Shown here: positions 1 to 12,404 of the stretch, one piece after another
Layout of the letters: every line of letters begins with the position of its first letter
Position numbering within the stretch: position 1 is the stretch's first letter
DNA from: Prunella strophiata
Lineage: Eukaryota > Chordata > Aves > Passeriformes > Prunellidae
Direction: 5' to 3'
NCBI GenBank assembly: GCA_036583965.1
Contig: JAZBQD010000027.1
Location: 21,875,001 to 21,939,000, forward strand
DNA length: 64,000 nt
Position numbers and translations under genes: made by a program
Notes under the pieces: generated by a model
Seen by the model: only the letters and a program-made list of their open reading frames with translations
Databases searched by the model: none
Told to the model about the DNA's origin: nothing

Positions 1-627
1 TTTTAAAAGCATGTGATTGCTCCTATCTCCAGTACAGCAATACCCCCTCAGTGATGCCTCCACCTCAGAGGGGTGCATGTAACAGGGTGTTTTGAGTTGC
101 ACCCCAGTGGTCAAGGCTTTGAAAAACCATTTGAAAGGCCAGAAAGTGCCAAGGTATATAGAGACTGCCAAGGTTGGCTTCAGTAATCATTCAGTTTAAG
201 GGTGTAGGGGCTGCTAGGGCAACCCAGGGCCATCCATCAAATCCTTCCTGAAAGGTGTCTGAGAGCTAATCTGCATTTTACACAGCAGCTGCAAAAAGGA
301 GCAGTGATGATAAATCATGGATCAGCAAGCCACTAATGTATCTAGCAAACACTTTTCTTAGATTTTTTTTCTCCAAGATTAAAGGCTTTCCTTTGGTCAT
401 CTTTCTTGTCAATACAAAGAATGTAATTTTTGTTAAAGAATGTCTTTTGTTAAAGAAATACTCTCTTTTCACTGATGGAAGCTGTTTGCTGCATAAGGAA
501 TTGAAGAAATTTACATGATTTGCTTAAAAATAATTAACATGGGAGTTTTTATAAAAAATAAGGGATTGCATTTGATTTCATATTTTTACATAGCACTAAT
601 CAAAATTATCTAGTGGCTAAATAAAAA
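1..627. other. non-coding sequence, nothing distinctive
   Basis: AT-rich unique sequence with no recognisable repeat, RNA gene or coding exon. If the candidate terminal exon at 628-667 is real, this stretch would hold its 3' untranslated region, but I see no AATAAA signal on the minus strand close downstream, which weakens that reading. Confidence 0.5.
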
Positions 628-667
628 TCATCCTCCTCCTCCCTGAATGTGGTCCTCTACTGAAAGC
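628..667 (-). other. candidate terminal coding exon (unverified)
   Basis: On the minus strand a very good acceptor (a pyrimidine-rich run ending TTCTCTTCCCAG) is followed by one base that completes a split codon, then 12 codons reading LSVEDHIQGGGG and a TGA stop at 628-630. The incoming phase (two bases carried over) matches the outgoing phase of the candidate exon at 3462-3556, giving a split AGG arginine codon. I do not recognise the C-terminus. The acceptor is strong, but 12 codons carry little coding information, so a chance pseudo-exon is quite possible. Confidence 0.2.
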
Positions 668-1981
668 CTGGGAAGAGAAAATTGCAGCTGAACATTATGC
701 CAGGGACTTGTCCCCAGTTCAGTTCTGATGGGGTTTTTTCCTCTGTTTCTGCCAGAGTGAGATGGTTCCCTGCAGGGAGCACCTGAGAGGCCTTCAAAGG
801 AGTTGCAGGGCAGGAGAAGAGCAGCTGAGAGCACTCTGCCTTGCTCACATCACCACAACAGCTACAGAGGGAAAACCCTCCTGACACAGCATTTCCTCTG
901 CTGTGTGCTTGCCACTGTGTGATAGCAGGAGGTGACACTGCTGATTTCAGGCTTTAATACCCAGCTCTGTGGGGCCAGCTTCCAACAGGTGAGTGAAATG
1001 AAGTAAGAATGAGGCTTTTTTCACATTGATAAATCCAGCTGAATTGTGAGCATTCCTGAAAGAGTGCAAGGCTCTGATAAGAGCTTTATCAAGCAGGTAT
1101 TACATCAACTGGCTGCCAGGCTGCCCCCCTGATCAGCTGCTTTTCCTAGCAACAGCACCCAGACAATAAACCCACATCTAGTGAGGGAGCACTTCACTGC
1201 CAGGGGAGGAGCTGTTACAGTAATTCATGCCTGAGACCAGGTGTAAAGAAGGACAACCACACCTCAGGTTCATGTACACAAAGATGCTGGGAGAACTGAG
1301 GATCTTTTAAAGATCCTCTTCAGCTCAAACTTCAGCTCTGCCCATCTGAGAGTCCCTCCATCTTCATAAGCAGCTCACTGGGGAGTCAAGAGAAATAACT
1401 GTTTATAATTAAACACCAACTTGTGAGAAATGTAATTTCCAGATGTGTTTTTAATACAACATGTAATTAACAACATTAACAGGGTTTATTCTGCTCTATA
1501 AGGACTTTGCAGAAAAGCCTTAGTGGGAATGTAGAGGACAGAAATCTTGATCTAGAAAAGAAAAAAAAGCCCATGAATATAATTTCTTTTGTTACAATGA
1601 AACTGAGTTTGCAATTTCTTGGATTAAACTGGGACAGACTTTGAGAGTCTGTCTCTCAAGGATCTAAGAATTCTGAGAGACTTCAAGCATTCACATTTTC
1701 ATCACAGGCAATATTAAAATCCTGGTTAAGAATATTCTTTGTCTTGTACTCACATGAATAAGGACTAATTCCATTTAGGAAATACCATATCTTGATTTAA
1801 AGGGAATTAATTTTAACCATCAAAAGTGGTAGAAGAATATGTCTAATATTGAAAATAAAAGCCAGTCTGCCCATGGAACAGTAACATATGCTGCTGTCCA
1901 TATCTGTGCCCCTCCTCTGAAAGAGGTATGATGGTTTTTCCTGAAGCTATCCTGGGATAATTGTATCTTTGTCCTTTACAG
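668..1981. other. non-coding stretch with one strong splice-site pair
   Basis: Mostly unremarkable. On the plus strand, 756-988 is bounded by a superb acceptor (a T/C-rich run ending TTTCTGCCAG) and a consensus donor CAACAG followed by GTGAGT. All three frames contain stops, so if it is an exon it is non-coding or untranslated. No repeat is recognised. Confidence 0.4.
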
Positions 1982-2142
1982 ATTCACATATATTTTTATA
2001 AGCAAAGCAAGGGTCCCAATGGTGCCATTAGAAATAATCCTTTAAGAGATTTCCAAAGATATGTCTTGTTTAACTTCAACAGAGAGTTAACTAAACACAC
2101 TACAGAAATTTTATTTTTCCTCCTAACCAACAATAGATCCCT
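1982..2142 (+). other. candidate internal exon (unverified)
   Basis: A good acceptor (TTTGTCCTTTACAG) opens a 161-base stretch that stays open for 53 codons and ends at CCCT followed by a GTAAGT donor. The peptide begins IHIYFYKQSKGP and ends near FFLLTNNRS; I do not recognise it. It would enter in phase 0 and leave with two bases over. No matching neighbour on the same strand was found nearby. Chance is a serious alternative in sequence this long. Confidence 0.15.
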
Positions 2143-3461
2143 GTAAGTGTCAAAGTCAGTCATACACAATCAAATGTGCTGGCATAAAAGCAGTCATGCT
2201 CTCACTCCTATAAAAAGTAAATAAATGGTGCCAATAAAGACATGCCAACATGTGAGAATAAACCTTTTGTTTTAAAGCACATGTAACCAAAGAACATAGT
2301 ATAAGCTTTTAAATTCATTAGGCTCAGGTCTTGGCTGTTTGGGAGTTTTTCTAAGTGACAGGATGACCAGAAGACTATTTGCAGTGAATTTTCATGCACA
2401 GATGCCACAAAATAGTGAAAAAGCTAAATTTCCTTCCAAGTGCATTCTTATTGAGTTGCCACAGGAAGAGAATAGAAGTAAATTTGTCTTAGCCTGTCAT
2501 TTCCTTGCAACACTACCCACTGCAGCTAGCACTAGGGAAGATTTGCTTTTCCAAGTCCAAATTCACAGTATCAGGATGTAGCTGAATTATGCTTGCCAGG
2601 AATGGACTTATAATTCCCACATAATAAAAATTGCTTGTATCAAAGTATCAGAAAAAGGCTGCACACCATGCAATACCTGGATAGAGTTGTCAAATCATCT
2701 GAAGGAGGATTATTAATAGAAAAAAGGTGAATGTAGTCCTTTTAGTAGAGACTTCATTACCTCACAAACTAAGCAACAGTTGTTTCAGAAAATCAAACAA
2801 GCCCCATGGCTGATTCCTCCAATTTTTTGCCATCTGCATCACTTTAAAATAGTCACATAAAAATGACATATCTGAAAAGTTGTGGTATTTTTTTAACAGA
2901 AAAATTTAATTCTCATTCAGTGTTCTGTGAACAAAAACTTCAACACTTCTAAGAAATTAAAAAAGAAAGTGGTGAGCACATAAGGTTCTTGCTACATCTG
3001 TTAGGAAGCAGGAAAAAACCACAGAACCCCAGAAATGAGGGGAGTGGAACAAGAAAAGTGAATAAAAGAGCAGTATCCTAAGGACGGGTATATGATGACT
3101 ATGAGCCACAAGAACTTACTCCCAAAAAACTTCAGAGTGCCTTATAATGACATAATAAGTAAAGGATGGGCTGTACCTTTCAGGTAAAGCATTTCAGAAA
3201 GCTCCACTGAACTTTCTCCTCCTGAAATACTTTTTTTTTTCACTGTCCCTAGGCAAAGAGAATGATCTAAGCTAATATATTTCTCTGCCACTAAGACAGG
3301 GTGTAAGGCATGCTGTTCAGCCTGCAGTGCATTAAGAGTATCTTGTATCCAACTGATATAAAGCAACTCTTATTTCTCAGAGGACAGAACCCCATGGCTC
3401 AATTGTGAGAGTTGAGATTAAAAGATTTACAGTACATAAAATCATTATAATACTGTCTTAC
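2143..3461. other. non-coding sequence, nothing recognised
   Basis: Unique AT-rich DNA. A 22-base minus-strand segment near 2682-2703 sits between a fair acceptor and a CAG/GTATTG donor, but its frame does not fit the neighbouring candidates. No repeats were recognised. Confidence 0.5.
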
Positions 3462-3556
3462 CTGGAGTGTGTGTCTTCCTCCATGGCTTCAGTGATAGGA
3501 TTTCTGTCTCTGGTATTAATTTCTACTGGTTGGAGCTGGGAACATTTCTTGTTGAG
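3462..3556 (-). other. candidate penultimate coding exon (unverified)
   Basis: On the minus strand an acceptor (CTTTGCCAAACAG) and a strong donor (CTCCAG followed by GTAAGAC) bound 95 bases. Only one of three frames is open. It encodes 31 residues starting LNKKCSQLQPVEIN and ending EAMEEDTHS, hydrophilic and rich in charged residues, and leaves two bases (AG) over. An alternative upstream acceptor would extend the exon to 3575 in the same frame. The carried-over bases join in phase with the candidate terminal exon at 628-667. I cannot name a family. The one-frame openness and codon character favour coding, but there is no homology support. Confidence 0.25.
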
Positions 3557-3575
3557 CTGTTTGGCAAAGACAGAT

Positions 3576-5905
3576 CTTAGATAGTTTAGAAAACAGTAAA
3601 ATATGGTTGCTTCATAAGGGATATGCTGATTTATTAATCTAAGTTTTGAAGGATGTCTGTGTCTAATAGCCTCTTATTTTAACATGTGGATCTATAAAAT
3701 AATTTACTGGGGCTCTGGAGGTTTTATTTTCTGTCTGGGTATTCTTTGCAGTGCTCAGATCTGACCATGTATTGTTATATGTTTATCCACCTTGTGAACT
3801 CCAAAATAATCTAACCCAGTTGGTTTTGACCTTTTTCAATTTGCAAACCTCTAAATGTTTCCTAGTAAGATTATGAACCCTCTCTGCACTCTGAATTTGA
3901 GGTAATGGTTGATAGCATTGCTTTCCTTTGTTACTTGGGAGGGATTGCCTGGAAATGGTCCCTTTGCAGTAGGTACAGGCCAGAGGTTCAGAACTATGTG
4001 CAATTTTATGGCCAAAGTCACAACTAGAGTAACTTGGCATAAGTCTGCTGATTTCAAAGGAAAAAATCTTTTGATAGCAGCAGTTAGAATAATGGCTGGT
4101 TTACTGTACATTACCTGAGGAACTTCCCTTGCCTTCAGTCCTTCTCTTAGATTTCACTGTGACTGAGCTCCACTTCAATGTAATTATATCTCCTTTGTAC
4201 TCCTTACTTACTACTCACACTAGAACACACTGAAGAGCCCAAGAGGAATCTTGGGCATAGGAAATCTCATCAGAAAATTCCTACAATTTTATTTTATGCT
4301 TAGTCTCAGCTGTATCCTAGATATCTAGTTTTTAAAGATGGCTCTTCAGTCAGGTATTATCTTTCATCTCAGTGGCACAGTCTAACACATGCTCAACTCT
4401 GATAGAAATTATACAGTTAGTAACATAAATTTTTCTTGACTTCTCTGTTCAAGTAGTTCTACTGTTAAAGTCTTGAGTGAGGTATTTTTGAATAGTTATG
4501 CTGATTTATACCACTTGATCATATGCCCAATTTTTCTAATATGCTTCAGGCTGTTCAGGAGTGAGTGCAAAGAAAATAATGTTCCTGTTTCTTATGAAAA
4601 AAAAGCACAAATAGTTTGGCAGATATTAAGAAAAGTAACAATTAGGTCTGAAATGCTCATAACTAGATATCTTTACCAAAGACAGTTGGAATTATTTTCA
4701 TTTAAAAGACAAGAAAATCTCCGAAAAAATTAGAGAAAAATGGAAAATTGTCTTTTATGCTGTTGCTGTGTAGCTCACTTTGCAGCTCCATCACATGACA
4801 ACGAATAAGTAAAGAAAACTATTATTATGCAAACTGCTCCAGGACAAAAGGGTATTACATATCTGGTACAAAAGGGGGTTTCTTTAAAAAGCACAGCACA
4901 TTCAGTGTTTAGGGTTTGCAGTTGGAATTCATGGCCTCGCTTGCCAATATTATCATGCAGCTGGGTATTATGCTATTGCTTTACTCTGAGGGCAGAAAAA
5001 AATCACAATAAACATTTTCAAATGAGCTCCTATTAAACATTTGTATTCTCTTATGTGACAATATCAGTTTTAATGATTTTTAGCATTTTTTCTCTAGTGA
5101 AAAGGTCACCATAAAGACAATCACAGAGAATTTGATTGCAAACAGAAAAGGCCAAAAAGATGCTTCTTTTGACATGTCACTGGAAAAGAGGCATTATTTT
5201 ATCTTTGAGAACTGATGGGATTAATAATTTTTCTCTTATTTAACAGTTATGACATAGAAGTCCATCTTTCTGTAGAGAAGGCTGCTGATAGAATCTCTTG
5301 TATTTGTCCGGCAAAACAAAGAGCTGATTTTAAAAATTTTAATTAAAATTAATTTATTATCTTTCCAGAAAGTCTCTCCTGTTTGAGTAAAAACAGATCA
5401 GCTGACCCAAAACATTCCTGATGAATAAAAGATTAAATGTAGTATCAAAAATCTTCATCTCTTGACATGACTAGTCAAGCACTAATTTGGATGAGTAAAT
5501 CACATCTGTCTTTACAGGGTTGGGTGTTTCCTGCACCTTCTACATGAAACTTTAGTCATATGATTATTGTGAACTAGCTTATTAAGCATCAAATTTTTTT
5601 TCCTAAAACTCTTTTAAAGAAAAATAACAGCAAGTCACAAAGTACAAGTCAAACAGTTGCAGAGGAACAACTTAAACTGTATTTCATTTGCATATGTCAC
5701 ATTTCTTCTCTGGCTCTTAGATACATTCATCTCTGGGTATCTCCTGCTGTGTTTTTAAGTCCTTATTTCTGATTTTGTTTTCTGTTTTTCCCTGAGTTGT
5801 CTGAGCATTGTCATCATAGACTGTTGAAAGATACATACTCTCAGTGATGTTATGTACTAAAATACAAAGGAATAACACAAAATTAACAGTTTTGTGGCCC
5901 AGGGG
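3576..5905. other. non-coding sequence
   Basis: Long AT-rich stretch without recognisable repeats. A minus-strand open run upstream of a CAG/GTAATG donor at 4119 reads like coding sequence but has no usable acceptor. Nothing else stands out. Confidence 0.5.

Positions 5906-5944
<39 letters not shown>
5906..5944 (+). repeat. poly(A) run of 39 bases
   Basis: Uninterrupted A39 directly after an AGGGG. The upstream 200 bases contain no AATAAA close to the run, no recognisable gene or LINE sequence, and no obvious flanking duplication, so it is better called a mononucleotide microsatellite than a retrocopy tail. Its exact length is likely to vary between individuals and assemblies. Confidence 0.95.
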
Positions 5945-5945
<1 letters not shown>

Positions 5946-8900
5946 CCGCTATGAAATTATTGCTTGGCAGGAATTAGTACAGAAACCAGTCTGAGACACT
6001 GAGCACACTATGGCATCCAAACACTAAATTCATACTAGCCCTGGGTGTGCAACAGAGTTAGCAAAACAGAAGAGGTCTTTGAAAAGCTCTGTAGCAGTCA
6101 ACATACAATTTGAACATGCCTTCATTTCCCTTTCATTAATCAAAAGTACAACAGATGATGCCACAAAATACTGCCCCAAGCTCACTTGCTTATAAATAAC
6201 TGCTCTTTGTGGTGCTTACAGTCTTATTCCAAATGTTTAATTATTTTGTATTTTTAGGCATCAGGTATGTTAGGAAAAGTAGTGGTGACAGAAATCTAAT
6301 CCCAAATTAACACCAAGTGATGTACTTAGATGTGTGCCAGGATCAGCACTGAGATAGATGTTATTTGCACACCATTTTACTCCTAATCTGTGTATAAAGA
6401 ACCAGTTATTGAAATTTACTACACATGATTAAGCATTTTGATATTCTCTCTTCTATTTTCTCTACTACTGGTTACTAAAACTACAGTTCCAAACTTATGT
6501 GTCAAACAGACATCAAGGACACATTTGTGCATTTTGCAGTCATCAATGTGCATGGTACTTATGCTCTCTACATCACTGCAGCCTGGTTAACTGAGCTCCC
6601 AGCTTTCAGAAGCTAAAAGGGGGTCAGCAATACAGACCTGTACTTCTCAGAATACTCTGTTCAGCACCAGGGCAAAATGCCACAGTCCTTTGAAAAGACT
6701 CAGATTATCCCTGTTTTATTGAAGGGAAGATTTGGTCACAGATGCTAGAAGAAATTCAAGGTGCAAGGCAGATCTTTGCAGTGCCATAGCTGCTGTACCA
6801 GAATGTGGAAAGTCTGCACTGCTCCAATAATTCTGATGACTGAAAATTCTTCTTGCTTGTAAGACTGCTAGAAGATGAGCCATCCTGACAGTTTTGTTTA
6901 TTGGCTTTAGTGGAATGTAAAAACTATATATCTGTCCATAATGGCTGAGACTCCTCCTGGGGAAATACTGGTTTGCCAAGATTTGTGTTAACTCTACTTT
7001 CACTGTGCCATTCATAGGATTAGGAGAAGAGGAATTTTGTCCAAGATGGGAACTGGTTTGGAAGCTATGTTCTCATTCAGAGGGGAGTTCTGCTGACACA
7101 TTGAAACCTCTTTTCTTTCACTGAAGAAAATGTCTGAAACTTCAAAATTTAAAATAACAAAAATATCCTAAACATTTGAGTAAAAGTTACCAAAAGGAGT
7201 AATTTGATTGTTCAAATGATAAAATACTTTTGTGGACAGTGAAGCTGCATAATTTGTGGTGCCCTGATACAATTTGTAGCTGTAACAGCCTCACAAAATT
7301 AACTTAAAGCAGTAACATGGGAAAGTCAGGCTTGACTTTTTACTGATGGCACTCAGACAAGTGGTACCACTGACCACTTTAAACAAGTGGCACTTTTAGC
7401 AGCTCAGAGAAAATGTCTACAGGAGCAGAATCACCTATCTTCACTTCATGAGTTATCTCCAAAATATTTACCAATCACTTTCAGGAATAATATCTTGGAG
7501 GTGATACAACATCTTCCTCCTCATGCTCAATAGTTACAGTTCACTTTACTCAATTATTGTCCCATCCACATTTCATGAAGGAGAAGGAACAGATCTGCTG
7601 TGCTTCCTCTGCCCTGTGCACCACTCTGTGTGGGACAAGCTTTGGAACATCTCATGGGCCTGCCTGGATAGTGCCCCTATACAACCTTGCATAACTCCTA
7701 GTTTGTTCATGCTTCCATTTAAGCAGGATTTGTTTTTTCCACAAAGAAACATTTTTTTTTTTTTTTTAAATTCTTGTTTTTTTCTGGAATAATCAGAACA
7801 ACAATACAAGGTTAAGAAAATGCATTAAATGAGACATACTAATTGCTGGCTGTGATTAATTAGTGACTGTAAGCCCACCCACATACATAGCTTCAATTGC
7901 TAGTAATTTACTTGCATGAATTCAATAGAAGCAGACAAATTTCAAAATACCTCAATCACTATTATTTTAATTGACAATTCGTCTGTTGTAACTGCTCAAA
8001 AAAACTTAACATTTCTTAAATTGATTAGAGACAAAGTAGGATCCTGTTACCTAGATTGATAAGGAGCCTGAAGCCTACCCAAAAACCTTTAGTCAACACT
8101 CAAAATAGCCTTCCTTGCTACGTTTTGCTTTCAGCCTCCCCAAAGAGTTTCTCTCATTTACTTGTCTGTAGCAAAGGAGAGGATTTATTGCTTTGTTTTC
8201 AAGCATTCTTCAGTTCCAATGACAGGAAGCCATTCAAGGCCTATGTCAGAGTCTTGACCACTTGGGGAACTAGAATGTGATGACTTCCTAGGGAATTAAG
8301 TCACATGGGCTCAATGGCATTTGGGGTTGTGGCTATCCCTGGTAGTAACTCAGGAGTGAGCTTCTCACGCTACTCTGGAAGACTTCTGCCTAATGCAGCC
8401 TCATGCTCTTGCTGCTCCCCTCAAAGCAGATCTGCCAGACATATTTTTGCTTCAAAATACAATTAAAAAAAATTCTTAACATCTACTAGGCCATGTTATT
8501 AAAAATTATTGTGTATTGTCTTTCAGTTGTAATTCTGCTGAGAGGTGAGGGTCAATTCTTACAAAACAGTGTTTGCAATTTCAATATAACAACTTAACAC
8601 TGACCACAAGTATTAAACCAGGGCACATGAGTGAACATAGTTTATCCTTTGCTTAAACCATCAGTGTGGCTTTTGAACATGGTTTTAAAATAGCTTTATC
8701 TAAAAAACCCAAAGTCATTAATCACTTCTTACAAGACCTGTAGAGGTTCTTCCCTTTTCCTGTTCATAAATCCTTAATCTTTGCATTAAATTTTTTCTCA
8801 GACAGGAAACAGTAACAATTAATTTACATGGACAAAATCAGTTTTTCTCAGTTTTCAGTCCAGCTTCCTCTGAGATCTCATTGACCTCTAAAGTTCAACT

Positions 8901-9708
8901 TCTTCCAAGAAAGTTTTCTTTGGGATTAACAGCATTCAGCATCAAATCATTGAGTGCCACAGACATAGCAGTGCTGTAAGTAAAGCTTCAGCCTTTCCAC
9001 ATAAACTCTTATTTTTGCAGGTTTATAGTTTGGCTACAAAAATACAGTTTTATGCTGAAACTTAGTTTAAAAAGCTCAGTCTGGAAGTGATTTCAGTTTC
9101 TGAGAAATCTGCACAACTCTGTGGTTCTTTTCAGACTGAAATTCTGACCAAGACTATGGCTTGCTATCTACATCCCATTGGTGCCTGACTTTCTTAAAGT
9201 GCAGATCCACTCCTGAGGAATTATGGAAAGGCAAGCTAAAAGGGTATTTTAAGAATGGTTATCCCATATGTTAAAGATTTTCAAATTGGATCTAGTCCCT
9301 GCTTCTCTGGAAGACAGTGTAATCACTTGAACAGCACAGTACTTTTCAGAGGATTTCAGCCAGGCTGAGATGTGAGCCCAACTGCTCTGCAGTGATGGAG
9401 GGCTCTCAAGGTTTCTCTAAGTGCCTGCATGCAGAGTAATGGAGCAGCCTGCTGGTCCTGCAGCAGCTGGAAATGCTGATGGATTGGGGGATGAAAACCT
9501 TGTAGAAAGGAGGCTCAAGAAAATCTGAATTGGAGAGTTTGGGGAAACTGGTGCCTCCTGCTCCTTCAGGAGCCATGGGAGTGCTCTGGTGGCTGGGGCT
9601 GAGTGCCAGGAGGGACAGGTGAGGGAGAGAAGGAGGCAGGCACCTTTCCAGCATCCTGAAACAAAATCTGCACCATAATTAGAGATGAAACCCACAGAAC
9701 TTACTTAC
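5945..9708. other. non-coding sequence with simple runs
   Basis: No gene or interspersed repeat recognised. Contains a T16 run at 7752-7767 and, at 7360-7371, a perfect 12-bp palindrome inside a cluster of CACTT/AAGTG motifs. The minus-strand open frame at 6716-7015 lacks splice sites and resembles nothing known to me. Confidence 0.5.
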
Positions 9709-9809
9709 ATGCTGGTTTGCACAATCGCCTTCAGAAGGATTGAGGCACCATCTGGAGGGAAGGATGACAGAGATGCCATGGAGTTTCCAGTTTCCTTTGT
9801 AGGTAATTC
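9709..9809 (-). other. candidate internal coding exon (unverified)
   Basis: On the minus strand an acceptor (CATCCCTTTACAG) and a near-perfect donor (CAT followed by GTAAGTAAG) enclose 101 bases. Two frames are open. The one that ends in phase 0, as the downstream candidate at 3462-3556 requires, enters with GA completing a split codon and includes ITYKGNWKLHG and SRWCLNPSEGDC. The other begins ELPTKETGNS. Neither is recognised. Splice sites are better than average for this window, but with no homology a chance pseudo-exon cannot be excluded. Confidence 0.22.
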
Positions 9810-12352
9810 CTGTAAAGGGATGACCTGGTCCTGAGTCAGTGCTGCTGGAGATGGGAATACAAACACAACACATCATGCAAATGTGTTCAAGGCCACAGGC
9901 TGCAAATATAATTGCTTCAAAGCAGAATCTTCTGATCTGAGATGGTGACCCAGTGAAATACGCTGCTTCTTGTGACCACTCATTCTTCCCACAACAGAAA
10001 TTTGAACAAGCCAGAGGCAATATTCTGCCCCCAACTTCCCCCAAACTGGTCACCAAAACTAAAAATGTCCCATCAGTCTTCCCACAACAGTACAGCACAA
10101 TTTCCTATGCCTGTGTCCAGCACCAGGAAGACTATTTCATTTAATCTACATAAATAGTATCTTAAACACTTGCCATGTGAAGGAAAAGGCCAAGGCACCC
10201 TCTAGATTATCCCCTTGTTTCAGACCTTTCACTCCTGCAATCCAGACACATCACCCTCATATTCATCCCATGTTTTCAAATGGAAATATATTTCTGCCCA
10301 ACAACAGCAAGGTAACATCCTCTGAGAAATGAGGCACCAGTAACCATGCAGAATTTACAGTGTAGCATCTGAGTAGGAAATACCAAGCTTCAGATCTTTG
10401 GGAGTGCTCCATTTGAAGCTGATCCAGAAATCTTTTCTTTTTGGCAACAGCTCATTATAACTAGGCAAATTCAGTCCAAACTCTGAAACTTCTTTTGAAG
10501 GTATAATGGCAGGGGAACCTCACAGACAGGATTAGAAGGAAGATAAGGAGGTAGCTTTACAGATGTCTGAAGGAGCACTTTCCAAATGCAAGGAATGGCA
10601 TGGGATAAAGCTTCAGACTGAGCGACTGAAAATCTAAGAAGTCAATGAAGGAGGCTGGCATCATGGGCTAATCAGTGAAAGAAGTGATTTCTTGATCCTG
10701 CATGAGAGATGATAGGTAGGATGAGGTGCAGGCTTTGAAGGTGAAGACAAGCTGCTTATATCTGATAGAAAAAGGGTGTTACATTTGACAGCCAAAGTGA
10801 TGGGCTAGGCAAATGATCTCTGCAGTGCTACGATGTATAGAAGCACACTGCAAAATTGCATTTCTCAAAAGCAGAGGAATGGCTATTGAAATCATCAAGA
10901 GAGCTTGGTAATTACATACATATATATTAATTCTTACATAGTAATACTCTCTAAGTTCAATAACTCACTTCCATAAGAAAATTATCTTTTAATGATTGTT
11001 TTAAACTTAAACTAAGCGTGTTGCATGGGAAGGTGGGAATTTTATTGGATATTTCTAATAGCATTGCTTTGTGTCAGCATTTTCATTGTAACATTCCTTT
11101 AAAATTTCTATTTTACAAGAGAAAAAATTACTCACTAACAAATCCTTTTTACATGCAACTCTTTTTGGTTTTGACTAAATCTTTTGATTTAAACACAGCA
11201 CCTGAGGTCATTCAATGCTCATATCCATGGCAATTACATAACATCTTAGCTGGTGGTCTCACTTTATTCCCCTTTGGCTTTGGTAGCTGAGGAGAGGTTG
11301 TCCATTACAACTTGGAGATGACTCTGGAAACTCAGTATGCTGGATAACACAGACATCAAGCTGCTAAATGCCCCACACCTCTGAGACATAAAGATTTAAC
11401 AGCACTTCTCCCACTTTGTTTGGCAGTATTACATTAGAGTGGTTCTTTCCATAATACATTAAATTAATTTTATTCCCTGTTGTAGCACAGCCTTCACTTC
11501 CCTGATGCAGAGACTGGTGCACACACATTTTTCCAGGGCAAGGCTTTTCCTATTAATAGACAGCTTGGCTCCACACACTGAGATGAACGAACAAGGTTTG
11601 GAGTGCCTAATTTAAGGGACCATATGTCATAAGCTATAGTATCCTGTTAGATTGGAATAAAATAAAGAAAGAGTGAGAGGAAAAATAGCTTCCTACCCTT
11701 AACTGACCTCAGACTGAAATTTTTGAAGATGTTTATTTAAGTGGGCTTAGAACTATTTACTTATTCTGTGCATCATATGAAGTTATGCACATTTCTAATG
11801 TATTCTTGATGGGGGTGCTGCCTCAGAAAAAGAGCTTCTGAGCATTACCACAAGACAAAAATAACACAGTGATCCTGATTTTTTTTTTTTTCCTGGAACT
11901 GCCTTCAAAGTGTGGCCAGCTTCACATTTTTCTGCTTTGACTTTCCAGCTTGTAAAAGCTGGAATACAGTTGTTTACTGTTTATTTAGTGTCCTGTGATT
12001 GTAAGATATTGCAATTTTTCCTCTGCTAATGTAAAATAGACTGGTGGATGAATGTCCTTTTTTTTTTAGCAAATTATATTAATTACTATTATTGTTTAAC
12101 CAGCACATCTCAGCTGCACAGTTCAAAGAAATGTGCTCTTCCAGACTCTTATGGTTGTTATATAATCAGCATTCCTCACAAATATTTGAATGATTAGAGC
12201 TAGCAATCATATTTTCCTGGCAAGTTGTCCACTTTTGGGTGCAAACAGAGTCACAACTAGAAAATGTAAAAATCAGCATTTTCATTTACTTCCTCCTGCT
12301 CATTCCATACATTTCTACTGTTTTTTGTTTTTTTTTTTTCTTCTCTGCTTAG
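9810..12352. other. non-coding sequence, nothing recognised
   Basis: Unique AT-rich sequence. Contains a T12 run near 11880. No interspersed repeat or RNA gene was recognised. Confidence 0.5.
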
Positions 12353-12404
12353 TCTTTCTCTAAATATCTCTTGAAAAGTAACATTTCCAGATCATTTCAT
12401 TCAG
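12353..12404 (+). other. candidate short exon (unverified)
   Basis: A very strong acceptor with a long T tract ending TCTCTGCTTAG and a strong donor (CATTCAG followed by GTAAGG) enclose 52 bases. One frame is open and reads SFSKYLLKSNISRSFHS with one base left over. The peptide is too short to recognise. T-rich tracts generate many false acceptors, so confidence is low. Confidence 0.12.

Noticed and set aside
4119..4215. Minus-strand open run reading like coding sequence before a CAG/GTAATG donor
   Set aside because: No pyrimidine-rich acceptor gives an in-frame start; the one good acceptor nearby leads to stops in all frames.
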